Source of the DNA: UBA7359 sp038142205
GTDB taxonomy: Bacteria; Pseudomonadota; Gammaproteobacteria; Eutrophobiales; Eutrophobiaceae
Reading direction: 5' to 3'
DNA: 64,000 nucleotides
NCBI GenBank assembly: GCA_038142205.1
Contig: JAYQJO010000001.1
Span: 248,001 to 312,000, forward strand
Part shown: positions 19,161 through 27,682 of the stretch, one piece after another
Position numbering within the stretch: the stretch's first letter is position 1
Layout: each line of letters starts with the position of its first letter
Notes under the pieces: generated by a model
What the model was told of the DNA's origin: nothing
The model's database searches: none
Seen by the model: only the letters and a program-made list of their open reading frames with translations
Translations under genes and position numbers: made by a program

Positions 19161-20378
19161 ATGAAAAAAACAGATATTGAATCGTATAAATCTATGCCCG
19201 ATAAACGTGGACACTTTGGTGTTTATGGCGGTCGGTTTGTGTCGGAAACTTTGATGGGGCCACTGGAAGAACTTGAAGAGGCCTACAATAAATTTAGTAA
19301 AGATCCGGATTTTATTGCGGAATATGAACAAGATTTAAAACATTTCGTTGGTCGTCCTTCACCGCTGTACCATGCCGAACGTTGGAGTAAAGAACTGGGC
19401 GGCGCACAAGTTTATTTAAAGCGCGAAGACTTAAATCACACTGGCGCCCATAAAGTGAATAATACTGTTGGTCAGGCCTTATTAGCAAAAAGAATGGGTA
19501 AACGCCGAATAATAGCTGAAACAGGCGCAGGCCAACATGGCGTTGCTTCCGCGACTGTTGCTGCACGATACGGTATGGAATGCATAGTTTATATGGGCGC
19601 AGAAGATATCAAGAGACAAGCGATTAATGTCTATCGTATGAAACTACTTGGAGCAACGGTCGTTTCGGTCGAAGCAGGCTCTAAAACATTAAAAGATGCT
19701 TTGAATGAAGCTATGCGAGACTGGGTGACGAATGTTGATGATACTTTCTATATTATCGGAACCGTTGCCGGTCCTCACCCGTACCCTGCGATGGTGCGTG
19801 ATTTTAATGCGATTGTTGGCATTGAAGCGCGGCAACAATGTCTCGACCAAACAGGCAGACTACCTGATTCATTAGTCGCTTGTGTAGGTGGTGGTTCTAA
19901 TGCGATAGGTTTATTTCATCCTTTTCTAGATGATAAAGATGTCGAAATTTTTGGTGTTGAAGCTGCAGGTGATGGTATCGAAACAGGCAGGCATGCTGCG
20001 CCTTTAAATGCGGGTAAACCCGGTGTTTTGCATGGTAATCGTACATACCTTATGGAAAATAAATACGGTCAAATTATAGAAACGCACTCGATTTCAGCGG
20101 GTCTTGATTATCCTGGTGTTGGTCCTGAGCACTCCTGGTTGAAAGATACAGGTCGAGCCAATTATGTTTCTGTAACAGATGATGAAGCCTTGAAAGCATT
20201 TCATGATTTAACAAAAATTGAAGGGATTATCCCTGCATTGGAATCTAGCCATGCACTGGCGTACACTAGCAAAATAGCGCCTAAAATGGACAAAGATGCC
20301 ATTATTATCACTAATTTATCAGGTCGTGGTGATAAGGACATTCATACAGTCGCAGCGCGTGAAGGTATAACCGTTTGA
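19161..20378 (+). CDS. trpB: Tryptophan synthase beta chain
   Basis: PLP enzyme condensing indole and serine to tryptophan in the alpha2-beta2 complex with TrpA. 405 residues from the ATG at 19161; in-frame GTGs at 19149 and 19158 are alternative starts. PLP Lys98 lies in LNHTGAHKVNN, the phosphate loop in GGGSNAIG, and the cation/communication segment in RDFNAIVGIEA. It follows trpF by four bases and is separated from trpA by a small HTH-like gene. Confidence 0.97.
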   Translation: MKKTDIESYKSMPDKRGHFGVYGGRFVSETLMGPLEELEEAYNKFSKDPDFIAEYEQDLKHFVGRPSPLYHAERWSKELGGAQVYLKREDLNHTGAHKVNNTVGQALLAKRMGKRRIIAETGAGQHGVASATVAARYGMECIVYMGAEDIKRQAINVYRMKLLGATVVSVEAGSKTLKDALNEAMRDWVTNVDDTFYIIGTVAGPHPYPAMVRDFNAIVGIEARQQCLDQTGRLPDSLVACVGGGSNAIGLFHPFLDDKDVEIFGVEAAGDGIETGRHAAPLNAGKPGVLHGNRTYLMENKYGQIIETHSISAGLDYPGVGPEHSWLKDTGRANYVSVTDDEALKAFHDLTKIEGIIPALESSHALAYTSKIAPKMDKDAIIITNLSGRGDKDIHTVAAREGITV

Positions 20379-20406
20379 TGAGAATCTACTTCTAAGGATT
20401 CAGGCC

Positions 20407-20598
20407 ATGAATAATAGAGAGCGTTTGATGGATATAATGAGTGAGCATAAACTTGATCGCATGGCAGTGGCAGAAATGGTCAAAGTGAAGCGCGATGAGG
20501 TTAATTATTGGTTACTATCAAATGAGTCAAAAAATCATAAAGAAGTGCCAGATATGGCAATTGAGCTGCTTGAATTAAAAATCAACATAAAAAAGTAA
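20407..20598 (+). CDS. Small HTH-like protein inserted between trpB and trpA
   Basis: 63-residue protein with a good ribosome site (AAGGA about ten bases before the ATG). Residues about 5-50 read as a short helix-turn-helix: LMDIMSEHKLDRMAVAEMVKV, then a KRDEVNYWL recognition-helix-like segment. It is charged and has no membrane or signal segment. I do not recognise a named family. Same-strand placement 28 bases after trpB and 60 before trpA suggests co-transcription. A role in trp regulation is possible but not shown. Confidence 0.65.
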   Translation: MNNRERLMDIMSEHKLDRMAVAEMVKVKRDEVNYWLLSNESKNHKEVPDMAIELLELKINIKK

Positions 20599-20658
20599 AT
20601 GATAATTCATCTGTAATTTCCGTAAATATTTCCCCTAATTATCCAGTAATTAATCAAT

Positions 20659-21465
20659 ATGAGTAGAATTAAAACGTGTTTCAGCACGTTAAAAGAACAG
20701 AATAAAAAAGCATTGATTCCGTTTATTACTGCTGGCGATCCTTCGCCAGATGAAACTGTAGGCATCATGCGTGAGCTGGTATCAGCAGGTGCTGACATTG
20801 TAGAACTCGGTGTTCCTTTTTCAGATCCAATGGCTGATGGGCCTGTTATTCAACGTGCTAGTGAACGTGCTCTGGAAAAAGGGACCAATACCGATGATGT
20901 GTTTAATATTGTTAAAGAATTCAGAACAAGTGATGATTCTACACCTATAATTTTGATGGGTTATCTTAACCCGGTAGAAGTAATGGGCTATAAGACTTTT
21001 GCCGAAAAGGCCGTAGAAGCGGGTGTTGATGGTTTAATTATAGTGGATTTGCCTCCGGAAGAATCTGATGAACTTACAAAAATGATACAACCACTTGATT
21101 TAGACCATATCTTTTTAATCTCACCGACAACGCATAGTGAGCGTTTGCAGAAGATTTGTGAAGTTGCTTCTGGCTTCCTGTATTATGTCTCCCTGAAAGG
21201 GGTAACAGGCTCTAATCAACTGGATATTGATGCGGTTGATGAAAAACTGGCAGAGATTCGTAGTAAAACAGAGTTACCTGTTGGCGTCGGTTTTGGTATC
21301 TCAGATGCGAAAGTTGCTGAAGCAGTTGGGCGTGTTTGTGATGCTGTTGTCGTTGGTAGCGCATTGGTACAACGGATTTCTGATAATGCCGGCGATAATG
21401 AAAAACTGAAAAAAGAAATAACATCATTTATAGGTTCCTTGCGTCAGGCACTGGACAAAACTTAA
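20659..21465 (+). CDS. trpA: Tryptophan synthase alpha chain
   Basis: Cleaves indole-3-glycerol phosphate to indole and glyceraldehyde-3-phosphate. 268 residues, the normal length. Catalytic Glu49 and Asp60 lie in VELGVPFSDPMADGPVIQRA at the standard positions, and the phosphate loops GVGFGISDA and VVGSALVQ are intact. Weak ribosome site. accD follows 15 bases later, continuing the operon. Confidence 0.97.
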   Translation: MSRIKTCFSTLKEQNKKALIPFITAGDPSPDETVGIMRELVSAGADIVELGVPFSDPMADGPVIQRASERALEKGTNTDDVFNIVKEFRTSDDSTPIILMGYLNPVEVMGYKTFAEKAVEAGVDGLIIVDLPPEESDELTKMIQPLDLDHIFLISPTTHSERLQKICEVASGFLYYVSLKGVTGSNQLDIDAVDEKLAEIRSKTELPVGVGFGISDAKVAEAVGRVCDAVVVGSALVQRISDNAGDNEKLKKEITSFIGSLRQALDKT

Positions 21466-21480
21466 CGGGATATATTTTAA

Positions 21481-22344
21481 ATGAGCTGGTTTGAAAAAAT
21501 ATTACCCTCACGTGGTAAAACAAATGCGAATAGACGCACTGTTCCGGAAGGTGTCTGGACAAAATGTAAGCAATGTAATGAGGTGCTTTACCGTGCCGAA
21601 TTAGAACGCAACTTGGAAGTTTGTCCAAAATGTAATCACCATATGCGCATTAGTGCGCGTATTCGCTTGGAGCGATTTCTGGATGATGAAGAAAGTCGTG
21701 AAGAAATCGCCAGCGATGTGAAGCCAGTTGATATTTTAAAGTTTCGCGACAGTAAGAAATATAAAGATAGATTAAATCAGGCGCAAAAAAAGACCGGTGA
21801 GGATGATGCTTTAGTTGTTATGTCTGGACGTTTGAAAGGTTTATCCGTCGTTACATGTGCGTTTGAGTTTGATTTTATGGGAGGCTCAATGGGCTCAGTT
21901 GTCGGTGAAAAATTCATCCGCGCTGTTGATGTTGCCATTGAGAAAAAAGCCCCTTTAATCTGTTTTTCAACCAGTGGTGGAGCAAGGATGCAGGAAGCAT
22001 TATTTTCATTAATGCAAATGGCTAAAACGGCGTCAGCATTGGCAGTGCTACGTGAAAATAAACTACCTTATATTTCAGTATTAACCGACCCGACAATGGG
22101 TGGTGTGTCAGCAAGCCTGGCAACACTAGGGGATATTAATATTGCAGAGCCTAATGCGTTAATCGGTTTTGCCGGACCAAGAGTCATTGAGCAGACTGTA
22201 AGAGAAACTTTACCAGAAGGTTTTCAACGTAGTGAATTTCTGCTTGAAAACGGTGATATTGATATGATCGCTAACCGAAGCGAATTGCGTGACAGGATTG
22301 CCAATATTTTATCTCTACTAACACATAAAAAAACATCTGATTAA
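21481..22344 (+). CDS. accD: Acetyl-CoA carboxylase carboxyltransferase subunit beta
   Basis: Carboxyltransferase beta subunit that works with AccA to transfer carboxyl from biotin to acetyl-CoA, starting fatty acid synthesis. 287 residues. The zinc finger is Cys29, Cys32, Cys48, Cys51. The crotonase-type core has SGGARMQEA, PTMGGVSASLA and FAGPRVIEQT. Its position between trp genes and folC is standard for this gene cluster. Confidence 0.98.
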   Translation: MSWFEKILPSRGKTNANRRTVPEGVWTKCKQCNEVLYRAELERNLEVCPKCNHHMRISARIRLERFLDDEESREEIASDVKPVDILKFRDSKKYKDRLNQAQKKTGEDDALVVMSGRLKGLSVVTCAFEFDFMGGSMGSVVGEKFIRAVDVAIEKKAPLICFSTSGGARMQEALFSLMQMAKTASALAVLRENKLPYISVLTDPTMGGVSASLATLGDINIAEPNALIGFAGPRVIEQTVRETLPEGFQRSEFLLENGDIDMIANRSELRDRIANILSLLTHKKTSD

Positions 22345-22360
22345 TTAAAGCTTAAGTATA

Positions 22361-23680
22361 ATGCCGGACAAGATTAAATCACGTTCAAAGACCGGTTTAA
22401 AATCGGGTCGTTTAAGATTTAATCGTTTAGAAAAGTGGTTAGAGTGGCAGGAAAGTCTTCATTTCACTGCAATTGAACTTGGTCTGGAACGTTGTAAACG
22501 CGTTGCGGATAACATGGGATTACTTAAGCCATCATACAATGTTATCAGTGTAGCGGGTACAAATGGTAAAGGTTCCAGTATTACTTTATTGGACAAGGTA
22601 CTTCGTAATGCGGGTTATAAAATTGGTCGATATACTTCGCCGCACTTATTGAAATATAATGAACGTATATGTATTAATGGCGAGCAAGTATCTGATACTG
22701 AGTTATGTGAGTCTTTTGACCGGATAGACAGAGCTAGGGGTGATATTTCTTTAACCTATTTTGAATTTGGCACCTTGGCAGCACTCGATATTTTTCGACA
22801 GCATAATGTCGAATTAGCACTTCTTGAAGTAGGTTTAGGTGGACGCCTGGATGCGGTAAATGTGCTTGATGCAGATGTCGCATTAATTACCAGTATTGAT
22901 ATTGACCATCAACAATGGCTTGGAGATAACCGGGAAAGTATAGCGAGAGAAAAAGCGGGTATTTTTAGAAACAAGGCGATTGCAGTTTGTTCCGATCCGA
23001 ATCCGCCACAAAGTTTACTGAATTGTGCCAACGCACTTGGTACGCCATTAAGTATAGCGGGTCGCGATTATCAATATTCGAGTAATGGTGATTGTTGGTC
23101 ATGGGAATCAAAGAGTCTGTCATTGAAAGCTTTACCCAGGCCGATGCAGCATTGTGACTTTCAACTACAAAATGCGGCTGGTGTGCTAATGGTCTTGGAT
23201 AAGATTCATCATGAGTATCCAGTCAGCGAAGAGAATATAGCGCAAGGTTTGAATAGCTTTCGACTTGATGGACGCATGCAAATTATTCCGGGAGAAGTGA
23301 CAAAAATTCTGGATGTTGCTCACAATTCGCAATCAGTTGAAGCGTTGGTTGTAAATTTAAAAGTGATTCCCTGCGTAGGGCAAACACATTTACTTGTAGG
23401 CATGCTAAAAGATAAAGATCATGGTGAAGTGCTAAAAGCTTTAAGTAAAGTGGCTGATACATGGAGTATTGTAACCTTGGCACAAGAAAGGGGTAGCGAT
23501 GCGAAAATGCTTCTGTCAGATTTATCCTCATTGGGGATTGAAGAAAATGTAACAGAATTCAGAAATGTGGATGAAGCATTAGAAAGTTTGCATAAATCAT
23601 CAAAGTCTGGAGACAGGATTGTCATTACCGGATCATTTTTAACTGTTGGTGCCGCCCTTAGAAAGTTGAACGAAAGATAA
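22361..23680 (+). CDS. folC: Dihydrofolate synthase / folylpolyglutamate synthase
   Basis: Adds glutamate to dihydropteroate and then to folates. 439 residues of the Mur-ligase-like fold. The ATP loop is VAGTNGKGSSIT, followed by TSPHLLKYNERI, EVGLGGRLDAVN and the LDVAHNSQS motif of the C-terminal domain. A basic N-terminal extension (about 25 residues, KSRSKTGLKSGRLRF) precedes the usual LEKWLEWQE start. It is followed two bases later by the dedD start. Confidence 0.96.
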   Translation: MPDKIKSRSKTGLKSGRLRFNRLEKWLEWQESLHFTAIELGLERCKRVADNMGLLKPSYNVISVAGTNGKGSSITLLDKVLRNAGYKIGRYTSPHLLKYNERICINGEQVSDTELCESFDRIDRARGDISLTYFEFGTLAALDIFRQHNVELALLEVGLGGRLDAVNVLDADVALITSIDIDHQQWLGDNRESIAREKAGIFRNKAIAVCSDPNPPQSLLNCANALGTPLSIAGRDYQYSSNGDCWSWESKSLSLKALPRPMQHCDFQLQNAAGVLMVLDKIHHEYPVSEENIAQGLNSFRLDGRMQIIPGEVTKILDVAHNSQSVEALVVNLKVIPCVGQTHLLVGMLKDKDHGEVLKALSKVADTWSIVTLAQERGSDAKMLLSDLSSLGIEENVTEFRNVDEALESLHKSSKSGDRIVITGSFLTVGAALRKLNER

Positions 23681-23682
23681 AT

Positions 23683-24278
23683 ATGCATCATCGATTAAAA
23701 GAAAGGTTAGTTGGCGCAGCGGTACTTGTTGTCATTGCGGTGATTTTTATACCAATGTTATTGACTGGACCAATTGACTCAAACTCAATAAGTAAAACTA
23801 ATATTCCAGAAAAGCCAACAGAAAAATTTTCTTCAAAGTTGGTACCTCTTAATGATTCATTAATGCCTATTACTGAAGCTCCCGATTCTTCGAATGATAT
23901 TATCAATGGAGAGCCACTGAGTCAGGAGGAGCTCGTTGAAAGTTATGGCGAAACTGAAAAGGATGTGGCGGAAATAACGGCAGAAAAAGTAACGAATGAA
24001 AAACTGGTTATTCAGGAAAAAACAATAAATAAAAAGTAGGTTTAACAGCCTGGGTCGTTCAGTTTGGTAGTTTCTCTACTAAAGTAAACGCAGATAAACT
24101 TAACCTGAGTTTAAGAAAAGCGGGTTTTCCCGCTTTTGTTGAGCCATTAACAAAAAAAGGTAAAACCAGTTATCGAGTTAGAGTGGGGCCTGAAATCTTA
24201 CGCGCCGATGCTGATGCTTTATTAAAAAGTATAAAAACAAAAATGAAGTTAGATGGCATTGTTTTAAGTTACCCTTAA
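23683..24278 (+). CDS. dedD: DedD-like SPOR-domain protein (frameshifted in this sequence)
   Basis: Septal-ring protein: an N-terminal membrane anchor (about residues 10-27, LVGAAVLVVIAVIFIPMLLTG), a hydrophilic linker, and a C-terminal SPOR domain that binds denuded peptidoglycan. The first frame stops at 24037. The SPOR domain (AWVVQFGSFSTKVNADKLNL, then YRVRVGPEILRADADALL) continues in another frame to the TAA at 24276-24278. Adding one A in the A5 run 24031-24035 joins them into a 198-residue protein. Placement between folC and cvpA is canonical. Confidence 0.88.
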
Positions 24279-24313
24279 AAATTATAAAAACTAAAGTTCA
24301 TATTAATTAGCCA

Positions 24314-24823
24314 ATGTCTACAGCCGATATAGTGATTCTCTGTTTAATAGCGCTGCCAGCGATAGTGGGTGTGTTTTATGGTTTTTTGAATATTGTCTTT
24401 TCATTACTATCTTGGGCAATTTCATTGGGGCTTACCATAAAACTGGTCCCCTATTTTTCTCCATTGTTGGAAAATTATGTTGAACAAGATGTAATCAGAA
24501 TGATCCTGGCATTTATTGCTGTATTCATATTGAGTCTGTTAATAATGAGCGGTATCAGTTTTCTGATAGTTAAATTATTAGGAAAAACAGGACTGACGGC
24601 AGCAGATAGAATCCTCGGTTTATTTTTTGGTATGGCTTTGGGAACATTAATTGTTTTAGTGATTGTTTTTCTTGCCGGTTTCACTGCTTTTCCGCAGGAA
24701 AGCTGGTGGAGGGAATCTAAATTGGCAGAGCCTTTTGAACGTATTAGTATATGGAGTTCACAGTATTTACCTGAGTCCGTTTCCGAGTATCATGCGTATG
24801 AACAGTCAGATGAAAATGGCTAA
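24314..24823 (+). CDS. cvpA: CvpA family membrane protein
   Basis: 169 residues with four hydrophobic helices. It begins MSTADIVILCLIALPAIVGV and has the family-typical GFLNIVFSLLSWAISLG. CvpA is needed for colicin V production in E. coli and has been linked to envelope stress; its molecular function is unknown. It lies directly upstream of purF, the usual neighbour and probable co-transcription partner. Confidence 0.92.
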   Translation: MSTADIVILCLIALPAIVGVFYGFLNIVFSLLSWAISLGLTIKLVPYFSPLLENYVEQDVIRMILAFIAVFILSLLIMSGISFLIVKLLGKTGLTAADRILGLFFGMALGTLIVLVIVFLAGFTAFPQESWWRESKLAEPFERISIWSSQYLPESVSEYHAYEQSDENG

Positions 24824-24850
24824 CATAATTCAAGAGGTTAATAATTAACG

Positions 24851-26365
24851 ATGTGTGGAATAATTGGTATCGTCGCCAAGAACCCGGTTAATCAGGCTAT
24901 TTATGATGGCCTGACCATGCTTCAACATAGAGGCCAGGATGCGGCAGGAATGATTACCTGTGATGGTAGCAAATTGTTTCTAAGAAAAGATAATGGCCTT
25001 GTTAAGGATGTCTTTCACACGCGGCATATGCTTAACCTGAAAGGTAATATGGGAATAGGACACGTTCGCTACCCCACAGCAGGCTGTCAATCATCTGCAG
25101 AAGCTCAGCCTTTTTACGTCAATTCTCCTTACGGTATTTCACTTGCGCATAATGGCAACTTGACCAATGCTGAAGCGTTGAAAGATGACCTGATGCAAGA
25201 TGATTTACGTCATATCAACACGAATTCAGATTCGGAAGTATTACTGAATATTCTTGCTAATGAATTAAGTACGATTGGCAAACCACGAGATCAGTTACAG
25301 CCTAACGATGTATTTCGTGCTGTTCAGCGCTTACATCAACGTTGCAAAGGTGGTTATGCCGCGGTTGCTATGATTACGGGTGTGGGTATTTTAGGTTTTC
25401 GTGATCCAAATGGTATTCGCCCCATTGTTTTTGGAGAACGAAAAACTGACATAGGAACGGAATTTATTATTGCATCAGAAAGCGTGGCGATTGATTCACT
25501 TGAGTTTCAACGTATACGGGATATAGAGCCCGGCGAAGCGGTTTTTATTACGATTGATGGTGACATGCATACTTTTCAATGTGCTGAGAACCCGGTTTAC
25601 AGTCCTTGTATTTTTGAACATGTTTATCTGGCCAGACCTGACTCAATTATTGATGGTATTTCTGTATATAAAGCACGTTTAAGAATGGGAGAAAAACTGG
25701 CTGAGAAAATTCTTAAGCTTAACCCTGAGCATGATATTGATGTCGTTATACCTATTCCAGATTCAAGTCGACCAGCAGCCTTACCGTTAGCTAACGCACT
25801 GGGTGTTGCTTATCGTGAAGGCTTTGTAAAAAACAGGTATATCCCGAGAACATTTATTATGCCGGGACAAAGTATTCGTAAAAAATCTGTACGTCAAAAG
25901 TTAAACGCCATAGAACTTGAATTTAAGGATAAGAATGTATTACTTGTTGATGATTCAATAGTCAGAGGTACGACCTCAAGTGAAATAGTACAAATGGCAA
26001 GAGAAGCGGGAGCAAAACGTGTTTATGTTGCTTCAGCAGCGCCTCCAGTTCGCTATCCGAATGTGTATGGGATAGATATGCCGACGCCAACAGAATTGAT
26101 TGCCTATAACAAAACGGTCGAAGAAGTGGCTGAAACAATTGGTGCTGACTGGTTGGTTTATCAGGATATAGAGGACCTGATTGAATCTGCGCAAAAAGGC
26201 AATACGGATATTAAGAGCTTTGATACATCCTGTTTCACCGGAGAATATGTAACAGGTGATATTAACGCTGATTATCTGGCTCATATAGAGTCATTGCGTA
26301 ATGACTCAGCAAAAGAAAAGAACAATATAGATGAAGGCTTAACGGACTTAACTGAAAACCATTAA
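24851..26365 (+). CDS. purF: Amidophosphoribosyltransferase
   Basis: First committed step of purine synthesis, PRPP plus glutamine to phosphoribosylamine. 504 residues. The N-terminal nucleophile Cys2 (MCGIIGIV) follows immediately on the initiator Met with no propeptide. The glutaminase domain has GHVRYPTAG and the PRPP loop is VLLVDDSIVRGTTS. It ends the leuB-purF run and converges with phaR 22 bases away, with no clear terminator between. Confidence 0.98.
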   Translation: MCGIIGIVAKNPVNQAIYDGLTMLQHRGQDAAGMITCDGSKLFLRKDNGLVKDVFHTRHMLNLKGNMGIGHVRYPTAGCQSSAEAQPFYVNSPYGISLAHNGNLTNAEALKDDLMQDDLRHINTNSDSEVLLNILANELSTIGKPRDQLQPNDVFRAVQRLHQRCKGGYAAVAMITGVGILGFRDPNGIRPIVFGERKTDIGTEFIIASESVAIDSLEFQRIRDIEPGEAVFITIDGDMHTFQCAENPVYSPCIFEHVYLARPDSIIDGISVYKARLRMGEKLAEKILKLNPEHDIDVVIPIPDSSRPAALPLANALGVAYREGFVKNRYIPRTFIMPGQSIRKKSVRQKLNAIELEFKDKNVLLVDDSIVRGTTSSEIVQMAREAGAKRVYVASAAPPVRYPNVYGIDMPTPTELIAYNKTVEEVAETIGADWLVYQDIEDLIESAQKGNTDIKSFDTSCFTGEYVTGDINADYLAHIESLRNDSAKEKNNIDEGLTDLTENH

Positions 26366-26387
26366 GCTCAAGTGTTATGATCGAGAC

Positions 26388-26867
26388 TTAGTCTTCCTTA
26401 TCTATATTCGATGAAAAAGGTGACTTCTTTGCATTGTCAAAAAAGTTTTCCTGCATTTTTTTCCACATATCCATGTTTTTTTCAGTCAATTCGGCCATTG
26501 CAGTGATTGGATTGTTGTGGACCGTCGCTTGTAACTGTTCCTGAATTTGTTTTTGTTGAGAAACGAACAAACCGATACTTTTTTGAATGTAATCACTCGC
26601 GACAGATTGAACAGAGTCACCATAAAAGCGAATAATATGGGAAAGTGCTTCTGTAGAGAAAAGTGGTTCGCCGTCATCTTCCTGCTCTGAAATGATTTGC
26701 AACAATATGCTTCTGGTCAAATCTTCTTCAGACTTCACATCTTTAACGATGAATTCTTTATTTTGAATGACAAGTTTTTTAATATCCTCGAGCGTAATGT
26801 ATTTGCTCTCTTCAGTGTCATAAAGACGACGGTTTGGATATTTTTTTATTATTCTCTTTTCTTCCAT
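26388..26867 (-). CDS. phaR: Polyhydroxyalkanoate synthesis repressor PhaR
   Basis: 159 residues. The N-terminal PHB/PHA-accumulation DNA-binding domain is plain: RIIKKYPNRRLYDTEESKYI, then LEDIKKLV. The second regulator domain is at about 64-110 (TRSILLQIISEQE, FYGDSVQSVASDYIQKS). The C-terminus is amphipathic and polar. PhaR represses phasin and PHB genes and is released by binding polymer granules. It lies downstream of phaB on the same strand, separated by a long perfect palindrome. Confidence 0.93.
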   Translation of the reverse strand: MEEKRIIKKYPNRRLYDTEESKYITLEDIKKLVIQNKEFIVKDVKSEEDLTRSILLQIISEQEDDGEPLFSTEALSHIIRFYGDSVQSVASDYIQKSIGLFVSQQKQIQEQLQATVHNNPITAMAELTEKNMDMWKKMQENFFDNAKKSPFSSNIDKED

Positions 26868-26889
26868 ATTTTTTTCCCAAAGAATGAAG

Positions 26890-26928
26890 ATTACCTCGGT
26901 ATTTCTTAATTTGAAATACCGAGGTAAT
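26890..26928 (-). promoter_or_regulatory. Perfect 16-bp inverted repeat between phaB and phaR
   Basis: ATTACCTCGGTATTTC (26890-26905) and its exact reverse complement (26913-26928) flank a 7-base loop. The repeat begins four bases after the phaB stop and ends 22 bases before the phaR start. It could be a terminator/attenuator for phaAB, although no T tract follows on the minus strand, or an operator used by PhaR on its own gene. The sequence alone cannot decide. Confidence 0.7.
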
Positions 26929-26932
26929 AATA

Positions 26933-27679
26933 CTACATCATATTCTGTCCGCCGTTCATTGAAAAGTTTGCGCCGGTAGCAAATCCTGCTTCTTCAGAAC
27001 ATAGGAAACTAACTAATGCCGCTATTTCCTCTGGTCTGCCCAGACGATTAGCGGGAATACTTGCAATAATGTTGTTACGAATTTCTTCTGGTACAGCCAT
27101 TACCATTTCCGTTGCGATATAACCAGGAGAAACAGTATTAACGGTAACACCTTTACGAGCGACTTCTTGTGCTAATGACATAGTGAAACCGTGCATGCCT
27201 GCCTTTGAAGTGCTGTAATTAGTTTGACCAAGTTGGCCTTTTTGCCCATTGATTGAAGATATATTAACAATACGTCCCCAGCCTTTTCCGGTCATATCGT
27301 CGACGACATGTCGAGTAACATTAAACAGACTATCTGTGTTGATCTTCATGACCATATCCCATTTGTCTTTGGTCATTTTTTTGAACATGCCATCTTTGGT
27401 AATACCGGCATTGTTGACTAGAATATCAACAGTACCGAGATTAGAAACAATATCGGCAATCATTTTTTCACAAGCATCGTAATCTGAAACGTCAGCTTGA
27501 TAGATTTCTATATCAAAGCCTTGTTCTTTTACTTCAGCTTGCCACTTTTCAGCTTTTTCCTGGTTACGATAATTGGTCGCTACCTTAGCGCCCGCTTTTG
27601 CTAAAGATAAGCAGATAGCCGCGCCAATTCCGCTTGTACCGCCTGTGACTAATGCTACTTTACCTTCTAAGTTTGACAT
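26933..27679 (-). CDS. phaB: Acetoacetyl-CoA reductase PhaB
   Basis: NADPH-dependent short-chain dehydrogenase making (R)-3-hydroxybutyryl-CoA for PHB. 248 residues. The cofactor motif TGGTSGIG is at 12-19, NNAG at 89-92, and the catalytic triad is Ser142, Tyr155, Lys159 (NYSTSKAG). The signature INGQKGQLGQTNYS is that of PhaB rather than FabG. It is three bases after phaA. PHB synthase (phaC) is not in this window. Confidence 0.95.
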   Translation of the reverse strand: MSNLEGKVALVTGGTSGIGAAICLSLAKAGAKVATNYRNQEKAEKWQAEVKEQGFDIEIYQADVSDYDACEKMIADIVSNLGTVDILVNNAGITKDGMFKKMTKDKWDMVMKINTDSLFNVTRHVVDDMTGKGWGRIVNISSINGQKGQLGQTNYSTSKAGMHGFTMSLAQEVARKGVTVNTVSPGYIATEMVMAVPEEIRNNIIASIPANRLGRPEEIAALVSFLCSEEAGFATGANFSMNGGQNMM

Positions 27680-27682
27680 TGT

